Notes: generated from the letters alone by a model not told the origin. Shown: positions 17,562 through 27,271, counted from the first letter of the stretch. The stretch: DNA of 64,000 nucleotides from Bacteroidales bacterium UBA4893 (GCA_002399025.1 DHCV01000035.1:2506-66505), one strand, 5' to 3'. A program made the numbers and translations.

Positions 17562-18332
17562 ATGTTATTTGATGAAATTATATTTGGACCAATTCACAGC
17601 AGACGCTTAGGGAATTCTTTGGGGATAAACCTTCTGCCCACTAAGAAAAAACTTTGCAATTTTGATTGTGTATATTGTGAATGCGGATGGAATGAAGACA
17701 CTAAGGATATTTCTGCACTGCTTCCACAAAAGAAAGATATTGAGAAAGAGCTTAGAGATAAACTAATTCAGTTTAAGGATAATAATACAATAATTGATTC
17801 TATTACTTTTTCTGGCAATGGAGAACCAACCCTACATCCTGAGTTTAGCCAAATAATTGATATGGTTGTTGAATTAAGAAATCACTATGCTCCAGAGGCA
17901 CAAATTTCTGTACTTTCCAACGCTACAAATCTTTTGAAGGAAGATATTTTTAAGGCATTACAAAAAATTGATAATCCAATCCTAAAGCTTGATGCAGCAA
18001 CACCTAAGATGTTTTATGCTATAAGTAAGGCAAATCCAAAGGTAATTAGCTTTGAAAAAGTTAAGGAGAAATTGATTCTCTTTGGGAAGGATGCAATTGT
18101 TCAAACACTTCTTCTTAGAGGAGAAAACGATGGTCAGAAATTGGACAACACAACCCATGAGGAGTTTGAGGCTTGGCTAAAAGTGGTTAAGGAGGTTAAT
18201 CCTAAAATGGTAATGCTCTATGCCATTGATAGAGTTACTCCTGAAAGCAATTTAGAGAAATTGAGTAAGGATGAGTTGGAGGTTTTTGCCCAAAAAGTTA
18301 GGGCTATTGGAATTGAAACAAACACTTATTAG
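17562..18332 (+). CDS. Radical SAM protein
   Basis: A roughly 256-residue radical SAM enzyme. The cluster motif is CNFDCVYCECGW (CxxxCxxC, about residues 33-40), followed by a GNGEPTLHPEF segment typical of SAM binding. The family of short radical SAM proteins with an FGPIHSRRLGNSLGINLLP start is widespread in anaerobes; the substrate is unknown. I start at ATG 17562, not the TTG at 17544, which lies in a promoter-like TATTTG. It is the first of five tightly packed plus-strand genes, 3 bases before the FeoB-like gene. Confidence 0.88.
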   Translation: MLFDEIIFGPIHSRRLGNSLGINLLPTKKKLCNFDCVYCECGWNEDTKDISALLPQKKDIEKELRDKLIQFKDNNTIIDSITFSGNGEPTLHPEFSQIIDMVVELRNHYAPEAQISVLSNATNLLKEDIFKALQKIDNPILKLDAATPKMFYAISKANPKVISFEKVKEKLILFGKDAIVQTLLLRGENDGQKLDNTTHEEFEAWLKVVKEVNPKMVMLYAIDRVTPESNLEKLSKDELEVFAQKVRAIGIETNTY

Positions 18333-18335
18333 ATT

Positions 18336-19478
18336 ATGGTATCAGTTTCTACATCAAAAAAAATTGATTCTATCCTCACACATAAGTTTTGGGGATATGT
18401 TGTTTTGGCATTTGTTATTTGGCTAATGTTCTACACAACTTTTTATGTTGGAGCCTATCCAATGCAATGGATGCAATCTGGATTTGACTGGTTAAGTAAC
18501 ATTGTACATACAAAATTACCTGAAGGAGTTTTCTCCAATCTCCTTGCATATGGAATAATTCAAGGGGTTGGAGGTGTTGCAATATTCTTACCGAATATAA
18601 TAATCTTATTCTTCTTCATATCATTGATGGAAGCCACTAACTATATGTCGAGAGTTGCATGGCTTATGGATAATCTTATGCACCGCATTGGACTTCACGG
18701 CAAAAGTTTCGTTCCAATGATTATGGGTTTTGGCTGTAATGTTCCTGCAATTATGGCAACAAGAACAATTGAGAACAAAAAAGACAGACTCCTCACCATG
18801 TTGATTATTCCTTTTATGTCCTGCTCTGCACGCCTACCAGTATATATACTTTTGATTGGAACATTCTTTCCAAAATATCCTGTCTTGGTTCTTTGTATTC
18901 TGTATTTGTTTGGAGTTTTGTTAGCTATCCTATTTGCAGTTGTTTTCAAAAGGACAATAGTAAAAACCCTTAGTACAGAGTATGAAATACTACTTCCTCA
19001 ATACAAAATTCCAACTTGGAGTAGCATAAAGCCTATTGTTTGGTTCAATACAAAAGACTATTTGAAAAAGATTGCTGGAATAGTTCTAATTGCTTCCATT
19101 ATTATTTGGTTTCTATTCAATTATCCAAACCCACACGAAACAGGAGATAGCTTCATTTCTTATATTGGGAAATTTATTGAGCCAATCCTTCTTCCTTTGG
19201 GATTTGATTGGAAGATGGGGATTGGTCTTTTGGCGGGTATAAGTGCAAAGGAACTTATTGTTAGTACTCTTAGTGTTTTAGCTCCAACCTTTACTATTGC
19301 ATCGGCTGCAAGTTTCTTAGCCTTTGTCTTAATTTACTTCCCTTGCATTGCAGTTTTTGCAGTTGTTTGGAGGGAAAGCGGAAAGCTGCTTTGGGCTATA
19401 TTCCTTGCATTGTACACAACAATTTTAGCTTGGATAGTTGCATTTTTAGTTTATAATATTGCTTTATGGATAGTGTAA
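18336..19478 (+). CDS. FeoB-type membrane domain protein lacking the GTPase (nucleoside-recognition/gate domains)
   Basis: A 380-residue polytopic protein with eight or more membrane segments. It matches the C-terminal half of ferrous iron transporter FeoB: the first gate domain contains MIMGFGCNVPAIMATRTIE and FMSCSARLPVYILLIG, and the second contains GLLAGISAKELIVSTLSVL. The N-terminal G domain with its GxxxxGKS loop is absent: this protein begins where the membrane part normally starts, and the radical SAM gene ends 3 bases upstream, so it is not a frameshift. It may be a G-protein-independent metal transporter or use a GTPase encoded elsewhere. It overlaps the next gene by 13 bases. Confidence 0.82.
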   Translation: MVSVSTSKKIDSILTHKFWGYVVLAFVIWLMFYTTFYVGAYPMQWMQSGFDWLSNIVHTKLPEGVFSNLLAYGIIQGVGGVAIFLPNIIILFFFISLMEATNYMSRVAWLMDNLMHRIGLHGKSFVPMIMGFGCNVPAIMATRTIENKKDRLLTMLIIPFMSCSARLPVYILLIGTFFPKYPVLVLCILYLFGVLLAILFAVVFKRTIVKTLSTEYEILLPQYKIPTWSSIKPIVWFNTKDYLKKIAGIVLIASIIIWFLFNYPNPHETGDSFISYIGKFIEPILLPLGFDWKMGIGLLAGISAKELIVSTLSVLAPTFTIASAASFLAFVLIYFPCIAVFAVVWRESGKLLWAIFLALYTTILAWIVAFLVYNIALWIV

Positions 19479-20008
19479 GGATAGAAAAGGCAGAGGTTCG
19501 CAAGCTGGTTAAGGAATTAAAAAAGAATTACTCTTTCGAACAAAAGAAAGAAATGTCAAAACCGATTTGGGAAGAGCTTGAGAGTATGGATTGGTTCAAG
19601 AACTCAAAGGTTGTCTTAATGTATTGGTCAATGAAAGATGAGGTTCACACTCATGATTTTGTTATTAAATGGTATAAAGACAAAACAATACTTCTTCCTT
19701 GCGTTGAGGGAGATATTTTGAAGCTTAGACAGTTTGAAGGAATTGAATCGATGAAAGAAGGTGTTGCATTTTCTATATTGGAACCCACAGGAAAGGAGTT
19801 TGTGGATATTCACTTAATTGATTTAATGATAATTCCTGCCCTTGCCTTTGATAAGGAAAATAATCGTTTGGGAAGAGGAAAAGGTTTTTATGACAAACTG
19901 CTTGAAAATTCTAACACTTTAAAGGTTGGGGTTTGTTTCCCTTTCCAGTTTTTAGACAAGATACCTACCGAAGAGTTTGATGTTAAAATGGATTATGTAA
20001 TAAAATGA
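19466..20008 (+). CDS. 5-formyltetrahydrofolate cyclo-ligase
   Basis: A 180-residue enzyme converting 5-formyl-THF to 5,10-methenyl-THF with ATP, a salvage step of one-carbon metabolism. Motifs: an N-terminal basic helix with KAEVRKLVKELKK, a MYWSMKDEVHT segment, and the ATP-binding loop NRLGRGKGFYDKLL near residue 135. It overlaps the FeoB-like gene by 13 bases and the lnt gene by 4, so it is embedded in a translationally coupled operon. Confidence 0.9.
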   Translation: MDSVRIEKAEVRKLVKELKKNYSFEQKKEMSKPIWEELESMDWFKNSKVVLMYWSMKDEVHTHDFVIKWYKDKTILLPCVEGDILKLRQFEGIESMKEGVAFSILEPTGKEFVDIHLIDLMIIPALAFDKENNRLGRGKGFYDKLLENSNTLKVGVCFPFQFLDKIPTEEFDVKMDYVIK

Positions 20009-21645
20009 AGAAAAAACAACTTTTTTTAATTGCCTCACTAACTGGAATTCTATTAGCTTTAGCATGGCCTACCTTTGGTTTTGCTCCAATTTTATTTATT
20101 GCACTTGTTCCTATTCTTTGGGTTGAAAATCATATTTCAAATAACAAAGAGAAATTCTCCAAATTTGCAGTATTTAAGTATAGTTTTATTGCATTTTTTA
20201 TTTTCAATCTTCTAACTTCATATTGGATTTCTTATGCAACATTCTTTGGATTGTTTGCTCCTTTTCTTAATGCATTTTTAGGGGGAATAGTTTTTCAAAC
20301 ATATCATAATATTAAGAAGATTCTTTTCAATAATAGCAAAGGCTTTTTTGTTCTTCCAATTCTTTGGATTAGCATTGAGTTTTTACATCATCACTGGGAA
20401 TTAACATGGCCTTGGATGACCTTTGGAAATGGCTTTTCTACAATGCCTATTATGATTCAATGGTATGAATATACTGGAGCTTTTGGGGGCTCTCTTTGGG
20501 TTTGGATTACAAACTATTTTGCTTACCAAACAATTAAACAAATAGGTATTAACGACAAAGTTGGAAAGCTAAAACTTATTAGCAAAAAACTCTTTACCAC
20601 CAATCTTTTAAAATTTGCTCTAATAATTATTATCCCTATTTCTCTTTCACTTATTATTTGGACAAGCTTTGAGGAAGAAAAAAATGCTCCAGTTGATGTT
20701 GTTGTTTTGCAACCCAATTTAGAGCCTTATGATGAAACAAAGATGCTTTCCAATAATCAAATAGTCAATCTACTAATTTCTCTTTCTGAACAAAAGGCAG
20801 ACCAAAACACAAGTTTTATCCTTGCTCCAGAAGGATGTTTGGAAGAAAGAATTTGGGAAGATCAAATACAGGATAACTATAACCTTTCTAAACTAAGCAA
20901 TTTCATTTCCAAATATCCAAAAGCACAAATGATAGTTGGTTCATTCTCTCGTCGTTTGCAATCGGAAGAAGAAAAAACAGAAGCCTCAAGAAAGATAGAG
21001 TTTGCACCTTTGCCATACTACTCAGTTTATAATAGTGCCATTCACATACAGAAAGACAATGAATTTGAAGTATATCACAAAACCAAACTTGTTCCAGGAG
21101 TTGAAAGATTACCATTTAAGAAATACATTGGAAAGATTTTGGACTTTGCCATCAAATTAGGAAACCTTCCCGTTGGAACACTTGCTGTTGATGATAACCA
21201 TAAACTCTTTTCGTCTGAAGACTCCAAAACCAAAGTAACTACACCAATTTGTTATGAATCGGTTTATGGAGAATTTGTTGCAAAAAGAGTTAGAGAAGGA
21301 GCAGGATTAATATTTATTATTACCAACGATTCTTGGTGGAGAGACACTCAAGGATACAAACAACACGCTTCCTATGCTTCCCTTAGAGCCATTGAAACAA
21401 GACGCCCAATTGCAAGAAGTGCTAATACAGGTACATCTTGTTTTATTTCACCAAAAGGAGAAGTAAGTCAAAAAACTAAATTCTGGACACAAGATGTAAT
21501 TAAAGCCTCTCTTGTCCCACAAACCAAACTAACATTCTATGTAAAATACGGAGACTACATAGCCCGCATTTGCCTATTCTCCTCAATAGTTATTCTTATT
21601 ATTGGAATAGTTTATAAAATTAGAAAAAGATATGAAAAGAAGTAG
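20005..21645 (+). CDS. lnt: Apolipoprotein N-acyltransferase
   Basis: A 546-residue inner-membrane enzyme adding the third acyl chain to lipoproteins. About six N-terminal membrane segments (1-220) precede a periplasmic nitrilase domain (about 230-510) with the Glu-Lys-Cys triad in LAPEGCLEE, YHKTKLVPGVE and TPICYESVYG, then a C-terminal membrane helix. The start overlaps the cyclo-ligase stop (ATGA). The many lipoproteins in this window are plausible clients. Confidence 0.93.
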   Translation: MKKKQLFLIASLTGILLALAWPTFGFAPILFIALVPILWVENHISNNKEKFSKFAVFKYSFIAFFIFNLLTSYWISYATFFGLFAPFLNAFLGGIVFQTYHNIKKILFNNSKGFFVLPILWISIEFLHHHWELTWPWMTFGNGFSTMPIMIQWYEYTGAFGGSLWVWITNYFAYQTIKQIGINDKVGKLKLISKKLFTTNLLKFALIIIIPISLSLIIWTSFEEEKNAPVDVVVLQPNLEPYDETKMLSNNQIVNLLISLSEQKADQNTSFILAPEGCLEERIWEDQIQDNYNLSKLSNFISKYPKAQMIVGSFSRRLQSEEEKTEASRKIEFAPLPYYSVYNSAIHIQKDNEFEVYHKTKLVPGVERLPFKKYIGKILDFAIKLGNLPVGTLAVDDNHKLFSSEDSKTKVTTPICYESVYGEFVAKRVREGAGLIFIITNDSWWRDTQGYKQHASYASLRAIETRRPIARSANTGTSCFISPKGEVSQKTKFWTQDVIKASLVPQTKLTFYVKYGDYIARICLFSSIVILIIGIVYKIRKRYEKK

Positions 21646-22120
21646 ATTAATTATCTTACTTTTATTAATTATTGTTTCTGTTTCTTGCAAAGAAAAGAAT
21701 AAAGATGGAGTAGCAAAAATTGATTACTACGAAATCAATAATGATTTACTTTATCCAGTCCTTGACACCTTGGTCATTATGGAAGAGAAAGGATATACTA
21801 AATTAATTAATTTTAGTTATAAAGATAGTATAAAACAATTATCCTTTGATAGTTATGAAAACACTTATGTTTTCAATCAAAATCATGTAAAGGGTATGTA
21901 TGGAGTATTTGAATACAAAGGCTTTATATTCTATTTTTACGAGGGTGATATTGATAATATACAAAATTGGCTAAAAAACACAGGAAAGAAAAGAGATATT
22001 AAATATCAATATCAAAAAGAGTGGTTTATTGGTGGTTGGTATTGGTATTATTTTAATCTTGAAAAAGATAAATTTGTGCTTACTGAATCCACAAAAGATA
22101 TTCTTTATAATGAAGATTAA
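21632..22120 (+). CDS. Small hypothetical lipoprotein
   Basis: A 162-residue protein of no recognised family. The N-terminus is a lipoprotein signal with lipobox SVSC at about residue 19. The mature part is rich in Tyr and Lys with WFIGGWYWYYFNLEKDKF near the end, suggesting a small beta-rich domain. It overlaps the end of lnt by 14 bases and closes the operon. Convergent with the DUF1287 gene 25 bases away. Confidence 0.7.
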   Translation: MKRSRLIILLLLIIVSVSCKEKNKDGVAKIDYYEINNDLLYPVLDTLVIMEEKGYTKLINFSYKDSIKQLSFDSYENTYVFNQNHVKGMYGVFEYKGFIFYFYEGDIDNIQNWLKNTGKKRDIKYQYQKEWFIGGWYWYYFNLEKDKFVLTESTKDILYNED

Positions 22121-22144
22121 GAAATAGAATATAATGTTCTTATA

Positions 22145-22729
22145 TTACTTCCCATACTGATAATGCCCAATTATCTTAAATTCAAACAGACAATCTTCCA
22201 ACACCTGCCCCTCTCCAATATTGTGAACTATTAAATACCTCTTTTTATCTAAAGATTTTTTATTAGAAACAATCCCAATATGTGTTATTCCTTTACCCAA
22301 ATCCCAACAAACAATATTGCCTGGTTTATAATCTTCAGGGTTATTTGTAATACTTTTTACTTTACCATGTCTTGCAAAGAATGTCATTAGATTGGGAACT
22401 CGTCTATGATCAATATTTCTATCCGTTGATTTTAATCCCCAGTTCTTTGGATACTTATTAAAATTTGATTTCATATCCTCATGAACCTCCTTTTGCAAAT
22501 CAATCCCCATTTTCCTATAAGCTCTAATCACAACATCAGTACATACACCCTTATCCGAAGGAACATCACCATTCGGATATGCAATCACAATATATGCTGG
22601 ATCATAAGCAACTTTTTGTTTTGTAAGAACCAAAGCAGAGTCAGCAAATCTATATTGAAAACTTGTTTGAGAATTAGCAAACCCAAAAGTAAATAATGAA
22701 ATAAGTATTAGTGTAAATTTCTTTTTCAT
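22145..22729 (-). CDS. DUF1287 protein
   Basis: A roughly 194-residue exported protein with a signal peptide (MKKKFTLILISLFTFGFANS) and a DUF1287 domain: YPNGDVPSDKGVCTDVVIRAYRK (given here in parts: GVCTDVVIRAY), HRRVPNLMTFF and a C-terminal THIGIVSNKK. Conserved Cys and His residues suggest an NlpC/P60-like hydrolase fold, though no activity is shown. The frame is open to 22762, but a -7 box (22752-22759) lies over that start, so I use ATG 22729. Confidence 0.85.
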   Translation of the reverse strand: MKKKFTLILISLFTFGFANSQTSFQYRFADSALVLTKQKVAYDPAYIVIAYPNGDVPSDKGVCTDVVIRAYRKMGIDLQKEVHEDMKSNFNKYPKNWGLKSTDRNIDHRRVPNLMTFFARHGKVKSITNNPEDYKPGNIVCWDLGKGITHIGIVSNKKSLDKKRYLIVHNIGEGQVLEDCLFEFKIIGHYQYGK

Positions 22730-22751
22730 AACTAAATAGTCAAGTAAAGAA

Positions 22752-22759
22752 CAAAGATA
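22752..22759 (-). promoter_or_regulatory. -7 box of the DUF1287 gene (TATCTTTG)
   Basis: Minus-strand TATCTTTG 23 bases before ATG 22729; it sets the start by excluding 22762. No clear -33 element. Confidence 0.7.
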
Positions 22760-22812
22760 CAATTTTTATATTATATTTTATTCAGAATAGTCTTTATTCT
22801 GACCTAACAAAG

Positions 22813-22917
22813 AGTTAGCAAATTAAAACCTTGTTTCAGTAAAATAAAACGAAGAAAGAAAAAATTAAAACAAAGAGTTAGTAAATTAAAACGGCGTTTC
22901 AGTAAAATAGAATAAGG
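22813..22917. repeat. Phased dyad array III (five exact 21-bp units)
   Basis: Five 21-bp units at 22813, 22834, 22855, 22876 and 22897 with no length variation. Four share the core AAATTAAAAC or AAAATAAAAC. Units 1 and 4 form dyads with the next unit: AAAC-ctt-GTTT (centre 22831) and AAAC-ggc-GTTT (centre 22894). It lies between divergent promoters of the DUF1287 and YfcC genes. Confidence 0.75.
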
Positions 22918-22924
22918 GAATTAT

Positions 22925-22953
22925 TTGCATCTATTTTTATTATTGTATTTTTG
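22925..22953 (+). promoter_or_regulatory. Promoter of the YfcC gene
   Basis: TTG (22925-22927), 18 bases, TATTTTTG (22946-22953), 35 bases before the start; directly follows array III. Confidence 0.75.
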
Positions 22954-22988
22954 TACTTTGTTTTATGTAAATTTTAATTTGAAAAGAT

Positions 22989-24587
22989 ATGTTTAAGAAG
23001 GTTCCACACACTTATGTTATTATTTTTGGATTGATTGTCCTTGCTGCTATTGCTACTTGGTTTGTTCCTGCTGGGGAGTTTTTGAGGGAAAAACAAATTA
23101 CTGAGAGTGGAAAGGTTATTAATGGGGTTGTTAATGGTAGTTATCATAGAGTTGACCAAGCTCCACAAACTTGGCAGGTTATGTCTGCTTTCTTTAAAGG
23201 TTTTCAAAAAGCTCCTGCAATTATTGCCTTCCTTCTTATTTTGGGAGGTGCTTTTTGGATTTTGAATGAAACTAAGGCTATTGATATGGGTGTTCAGTCA
23301 TTTTTGAATTATAGCAATAGATTGGAAAGGTTTAGGTTTTTGAGATGGATAGGAGTAAATAATCTTATCATTATACTTATTATGGTAATGTTTTCTTCCT
23401 TTGGTGCTATATTTGGAATGAGTGAGGAAACCATTGCTTTTGTAATTATCTTTGTTCCTTTGGCAATAAGTATGGGTTATGATTCCATTGTGGGAGTTTG
23501 TATGTGCTTTTTAGCTGCTGGTTTGGGTTTTGCTGGTTGCGTTTTGAATCCTTTTACTTTGGGAATTGCTCAAGATATTGCAGGGATAAAGATGTTTAGC
23601 GGTATTGAATATAGATTAGTGATGTGGTTTATTATAACTGGATTGGGCATTGCTTATGTTTTGTGGTATGCAAATAAGGTTAAGAAGAACCCAAGCAAGT
23701 CAATTATGTTTGAGGAGGATAATTATTGGAGAGAAAACCACGATTCAGCTCAAAAGCTTGAGGCTTCAAAGGCTAACAAAGGCACTTGGCTTTCCTATTT
23801 TATTTCTTGTGCAACAATTATAGCTTACTCTTTTTATGTTGGGCTAAATCCTAATTTGTTTAAAGGAGGTTTTTCAACTTATATATTACTTTTAGTTTTA
23901 GCCTTAATTTTTATTGCAAGTGGATATAAGATGTTGAAGAAATCTGTTCAGATGTTTTGTTTGTTAATTCTTATTTTCACAATTATTTATCTTGTGGTTG
24001 GAGTTATGATTTTTGAATGGGATTTTGTGCATATTGCTGCTCTTTTCTTTACAATGGCAATTGTTACTGGTATGGCTATGGGTAAGGATGCTTCAGATAT
24101 TTCAAAGCTTTTTATTGCTGGTGCTAAGGATATGTTGAGTGCTGCATTGGTTGTGGGCTTGGCAAGTGGAATTATTGTTATTTTGGAAGATGGAAAGATT
24201 ATTGACACTTTCCTTAACTCTGTTGCAACCTCAATTAATGGTTCTGGACCAGTTGGTGCATTAAGTCTTATGTATGGTTTCCAATCTATATTAAATGCTA
24301 TTATAACTTCAGGAACTGCAAAAGCAGCAATGCTTATGCCTATGTTTAGAGAAATAGCTATTATGACAGATATTCCACTTCAATCAGCTGTTACTGCTTT
24401 CCATATAGGAGATGGATTTACTAATCTTATTACTCCAACTTCAGGAGTTTTGATTGCTGTTTTGGGTTTGGCTAAAATTCCTTATGCAAAATGGGTTAAA
24501 TGGTCTTGGAAGTTTATTTTAGCTATGGTTATCTTGGGTTGGATTCTTCTATTGCCAACTGTTCTAATTCCTCTACCAGGATTTTAG
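22989..24587 (+). CDS. YfcC family transporter (putative basic amino acid or C4-dicarboxylate antiporter)
   Basis: A 532-residue inner-membrane transporter with about 12-13 segments. The start KVPHTYVIIFGLIVLAAI and WFVPAGEF, the helix motif FGAIFGMSEETIAF and a C-terminal HIGDGFTNLITPTSGVL are hallmarks of the YfcC/ArcD-related DUF401-like superfamily. Substrate may be arginine/ornithine or another small anion or amino acid; sequence does not decide. It is monocistronic and shares its stop region with the convergent DUF5686 gene (24584-24587). Confidence 0.85.
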   Translation: MFKKVPHTYVIIFGLIVLAAIATWFVPAGEFLREKQITESGKVINGVVNGSYHRVDQAPQTWQVMSAFFKGFQKAPAIIAFLLILGGAFWILNETKAIDMGVQSFLNYSNRLERFRFLRWIGVNNLIIILIMVMFSSFGAIFGMSEETIAFVIIFVPLAISMGYDSIVGVCMCFLAAGLGFAGCVLNPFTLGIAQDIAGIKMFSGIEYRLVMWFIITGLGIAYVLWYANKVKKNPSKSIMFEEDNYWRENHDSAQKLEASKANKGTWLSYFISCATIIAYSFYVGLNPNLFKGGFSTYILLLVLALIFIASGYKMLKKSVQMFCLLILIFTIIYLVVGVMIFEWDFVHIAALFFTMAIVTGMAMGKDASDISKLFIAGAKDMLSAALVVGLASGIIVILEDGKIIDTFLNSVATSINGSGPVGALSLMYGFQSILNAIITSGTAKAAMLMPMFREIAIMTDIPLQSAVTAFHIGDGFTNLITPTSGVLIAVLGLAKIPYAKWVKWSWKFILAMVILGWILLLPTVLIPLPGF

Positions 24588-27055
24588 AAACGCATAAGAA
24601 GATTTAGTCTAATTCCCCATTTCTTTTTCTCTGGTAAGCCTTCTGTGTAGGTTATTCTTCTTATGTATTCCACTCCAATTATGTTAAAGAGATTTTGAAA
24701 GCCTGCTCCTACTTCAATGTAAGGCATATCGGTAAAGGTTTTTACATACTCTTTATCAATCATAAACCTATTTTCATCCCTTAATCCTCCATAAGTGGCT
24801 TTGAAATTTATTTCTTCTCTTAGTCCCAATTCTCTTATTAGAGGTATGCGATTAAATATTATTCCATTTAAGTTATATATTGCAAAGAGTTGAACATATT
24901 TGTCGGAGAAAAATTCCATTGTACTCATTAGGTTAAAAGCTGCTTGATGGTAAATTATACTATTATAAGTTGTGTTAGTAAACAAATAGGGTGAAAGCAT
25001 CTTTCCCCAAATATATCCACCCTCTGCCCAAAACATCATATAACCAAATGGGTTAAGGTTAAACTTGCGATATGCCTTTACTTTAAGAAGATGAGTATTT
25101 TCAAATCCAAGCTCATAGTTAACATTCATTGAGGTGTAGTTACCTGCAAGTTGAACTCTTGTTTGATTTCTCTGAATCCATTTACCATTAAAGACAATAT
25201 TTAGGTTTAGTCCAACCCTATCATAACGAAATCCTGTTATCTCCTTTCCATACAAATCTGCAAAGTTCCAATCTCCATGAGCCCACACCTCTTGAAGAGT
25301 TACGTATGGATTAAAACTTATGCCCTTTCGGGTTTCATACATCCATTGAAGTGTTAGAGCTTTTTGAAATGCAAGCTTATAATCCACAATATCTGTTATG
25401 GATAGGGTTATTCGGTCATAGTTGCTGTTGAATAATGTTCTACCTGGAATGAAAGTATTATAGGTATATTTAACTCCAATAAAATGTGCAGGAAATCCAT
25501 AAGGGTTTTTGGTTAGTGAATTGAAACTATATTTCAAGTCAGCCTCATACTTAAATTTCTTGTCCACTGTTCCATAGGCTATCATCCAATTAGCATACCA
25601 GTTACGACTAAGCTTATGATTGGTTTTTCCACTAAAACGATATCTTTCTCCTTCAACCTTATTGAATGAAAATAAATTATCTATTGGTCCAATATCAAAA
25701 GGTCCCATTAGTAAATAGCCTCCATAGAATATTTCGGAAAGATATTTTGTTATCCTAAACCAAGTTACTGAATTCAAACTATCAGGCAATTGATAGGTTT
25801 TCTTTTCAGTATCTGTTAGAGGAGAAAGCCTATTTTCGTCTGTTAGTTCAAAATCAATCAATTCTTTGTCCTTCTTTAGTTCGTAAGGTTCAAAAATAGG
25901 TTGCGAATAGGTGTTTATGCTATATCCATAAGCTTTGAGGGTATAGAAATTAATTTTTGCATAGATTGCATCCTCAACAATATAGGTTATCTGTTCCTTC
26001 TTGCCATTTATCTCCAAAGAATCGGTCTTATAGGTTTGAATAAAGTCAATCTTGTCTACGAAATTAATATTTGATTTTTCTGGGATTGATAGCTTTGCAC
26101 TTATTAACTCATAGTTTGTATCGTTAGTTATGTAGAGATAACCCATGAACCCAATATCATAAAGGTTTCGTGGAATAAAGGACAGTTGAATGCACTCCCT
26201 TTCATTAACTAATAGGGTGTCTTCAATAAAAAACTTATAGAAGGTTGGTGCCAAACGATTGATTGGACTCATAATCTGATGCCCCAAAACATCAACATAG
26301 GTTTGATAAAGGTCTATCTTTTGGAATATGCTTGAACGCAATTGTTTTGCATCATCTTCAGTAACTTGGTCTGTTAGATTGACGTGTTTTACTGCAAGAC
26401 GTTGTTGGTCTAATCTCTTGCCTTCCTTGCAAAATACTTTTGAAAGCTCTTCAAAGAAATAAAGAGGGAGATAATTCTTGCTGTCATAATAGGTTGGGTC
26501 TAAGGATTGCATTAGATTTACAACTGGACGAAGACGCATTTTGTTAAGAAGAGTATCGTTGGTTGGGTCAAGGGCTATCAAGGATTTATTGTAGGAAGAG
26601 TATTGCAAAGGACAGTAGTTCAATATGGAATTCTTATCCCTATTGTCAACAACCTTCTCAATTAAATCAACAGCTGGATTATTCTTATTGGTGTATTTCT
26701 CTCTTTTGGCAGTTATGACAACTTCTTTTATTTGCGAAGCATGCGGTTTTAGAGAAATCTTAATGCTTTTTCTAACCAAACGAATAGAAATTACTGTCGG
26801 TTTATAGGAAATATGGGATATTCTAATGGAGTCAATGTTTTGTGGAAGAGTTATTTCAAAACGTCCTTGATCGTCGCTTGTAACTCCTTGAGCGAATCCA
26901 TCTATTGAATAGCTAATAGTTGCTCGAAAAATTCCTTCTTTGTTTTCTGCATCCACAACCTGTCCTTTTAAGGTTTTGGTTTGAGCAAAAGAATGCAAAC
27001 AAAGGAAAAGAAAAGAAATGAAAAACGTTATTTTGAGCAATTTAAAAGTTCTCAT
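24584..27055 (-). CDS. DUF5686 outer-membrane protein with carboxypeptidase-regulatory domain
   Basis: An approximately 823-residue envelope protein: signal peptide (ending LHSFAQ), carboxypeptidase-like regulatory domain (about 25-110, LKGQVVDAENKEGIF), then a DUF5686 region with a long C-terminal barrel ending in RLNLLMRF, an aromatic end as in true outer-membrane proteins. The family is common in Bacteroidota and has no assigned role. The frame extends to 27073, but a -7 box at 27071-27078 overlaps that codon, so ATG 27055 (or 27061) is the start. Confidence 0.85.
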   Translation of the reverse strand: MRTFKLLKITFFISFLFLCLHSFAQTKTLKGQVVDAENKEGIFRATISYSIDGFAQGVTSDDQGRFEITLPQNIDSIRISHISYKPTVISIRLVRKSIKISLKPHASQIKEVVITAKREKYTNKNNPAVDLIEKVVDNRDKNSILNYCPLQYSSYNKSLIALDPTNDTLLNKMRLRPVVNLMQSLDPTYYDSKNYLPLYFFEELSKVFCKEGKRLDQQRLAVKHVNLTDQVTEDDAKQLRSSIFQKIDLYQTYVDVLGHQIMSPINRLAPTFYKFFIEDTLLVNERECIQLSFIPRNLYDIGFMGYLYITNDTNYELISAKLSIPEKSNINFVDKIDFIQTYKTDSLEINGKKEQITYIVEDAIYAKINFYTLKAYGYSINTYSQPIFEPYELKKDKELIDFELTDENRLSPLTDTEKKTYQLPDSLNSVTWFRITKYLSEIFYGGYLLMGPFDIGPIDNLFSFNKVEGERYRFSGKTNHKLSRNWYANWMIAYGTVDKKFKYEADLKYSFNSLTKNPYGFPAHFIGVKYTYNTFIPGRTLFNSNYDRITLSITDIVDYKLAFQKALTLQWMYETRKGISFNPYVTLQEVWAHGDWNFADLYGKEITGFRYDRVGLNLNIVFNGKWIQRNQTRVQLAGNYTSMNVNYELGFENTHLLKVKAYRKFNLNPFGYMMFWAEGGYIWGKMLSPYLFTNTTYNSIIYHQAAFNLMSTMEFFSDKYVQLFAIYNLNGIIFNRIPLIRELGLREEINFKATYGGLRDENRFMIDKEYVKTFTDMPYIEVGAGFQNLFNIIGVEYIRRITYTEGLPEKKKWGIRLNLLMRF

Positions 27056-27070
27056 AAGCATAATTATTAG

Positions 27071-27099
27071 CAAAAATAGTCAATTTGTTTATTCAAAAA
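27071..27099 (-). promoter_or_regulatory. Promoter of the DUF5686 gene
   Basis: Minus strand: TTG (27099-27097), 18 bases, TATTTTTG (27078-27071). The 5' leader is very short. Confidence 0.7.
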
Positions 27100-27271
27100 T
27101 TATTTTATCAATATTATTTTTCTTCTAACATCAAATTTCATTCCAAACTCTAAAGCATAAAATTTCTTTTTTCTTTATGTTCAAAAAAATAATCAAGACA
27201 TCAAAATAATTTAATCAGGATAAAATATTATTAAACAAAGAGATAATTAATTTTTATAAGGAATAAATTTC

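Noticed and set aside
18336..19478. FeoB gene broken by a frameshift
   Set aside because: The DNA upstream encodes an intact radical SAM protein to 3 bases before the start, with no GxxxxGKS motif in any frame noticed.
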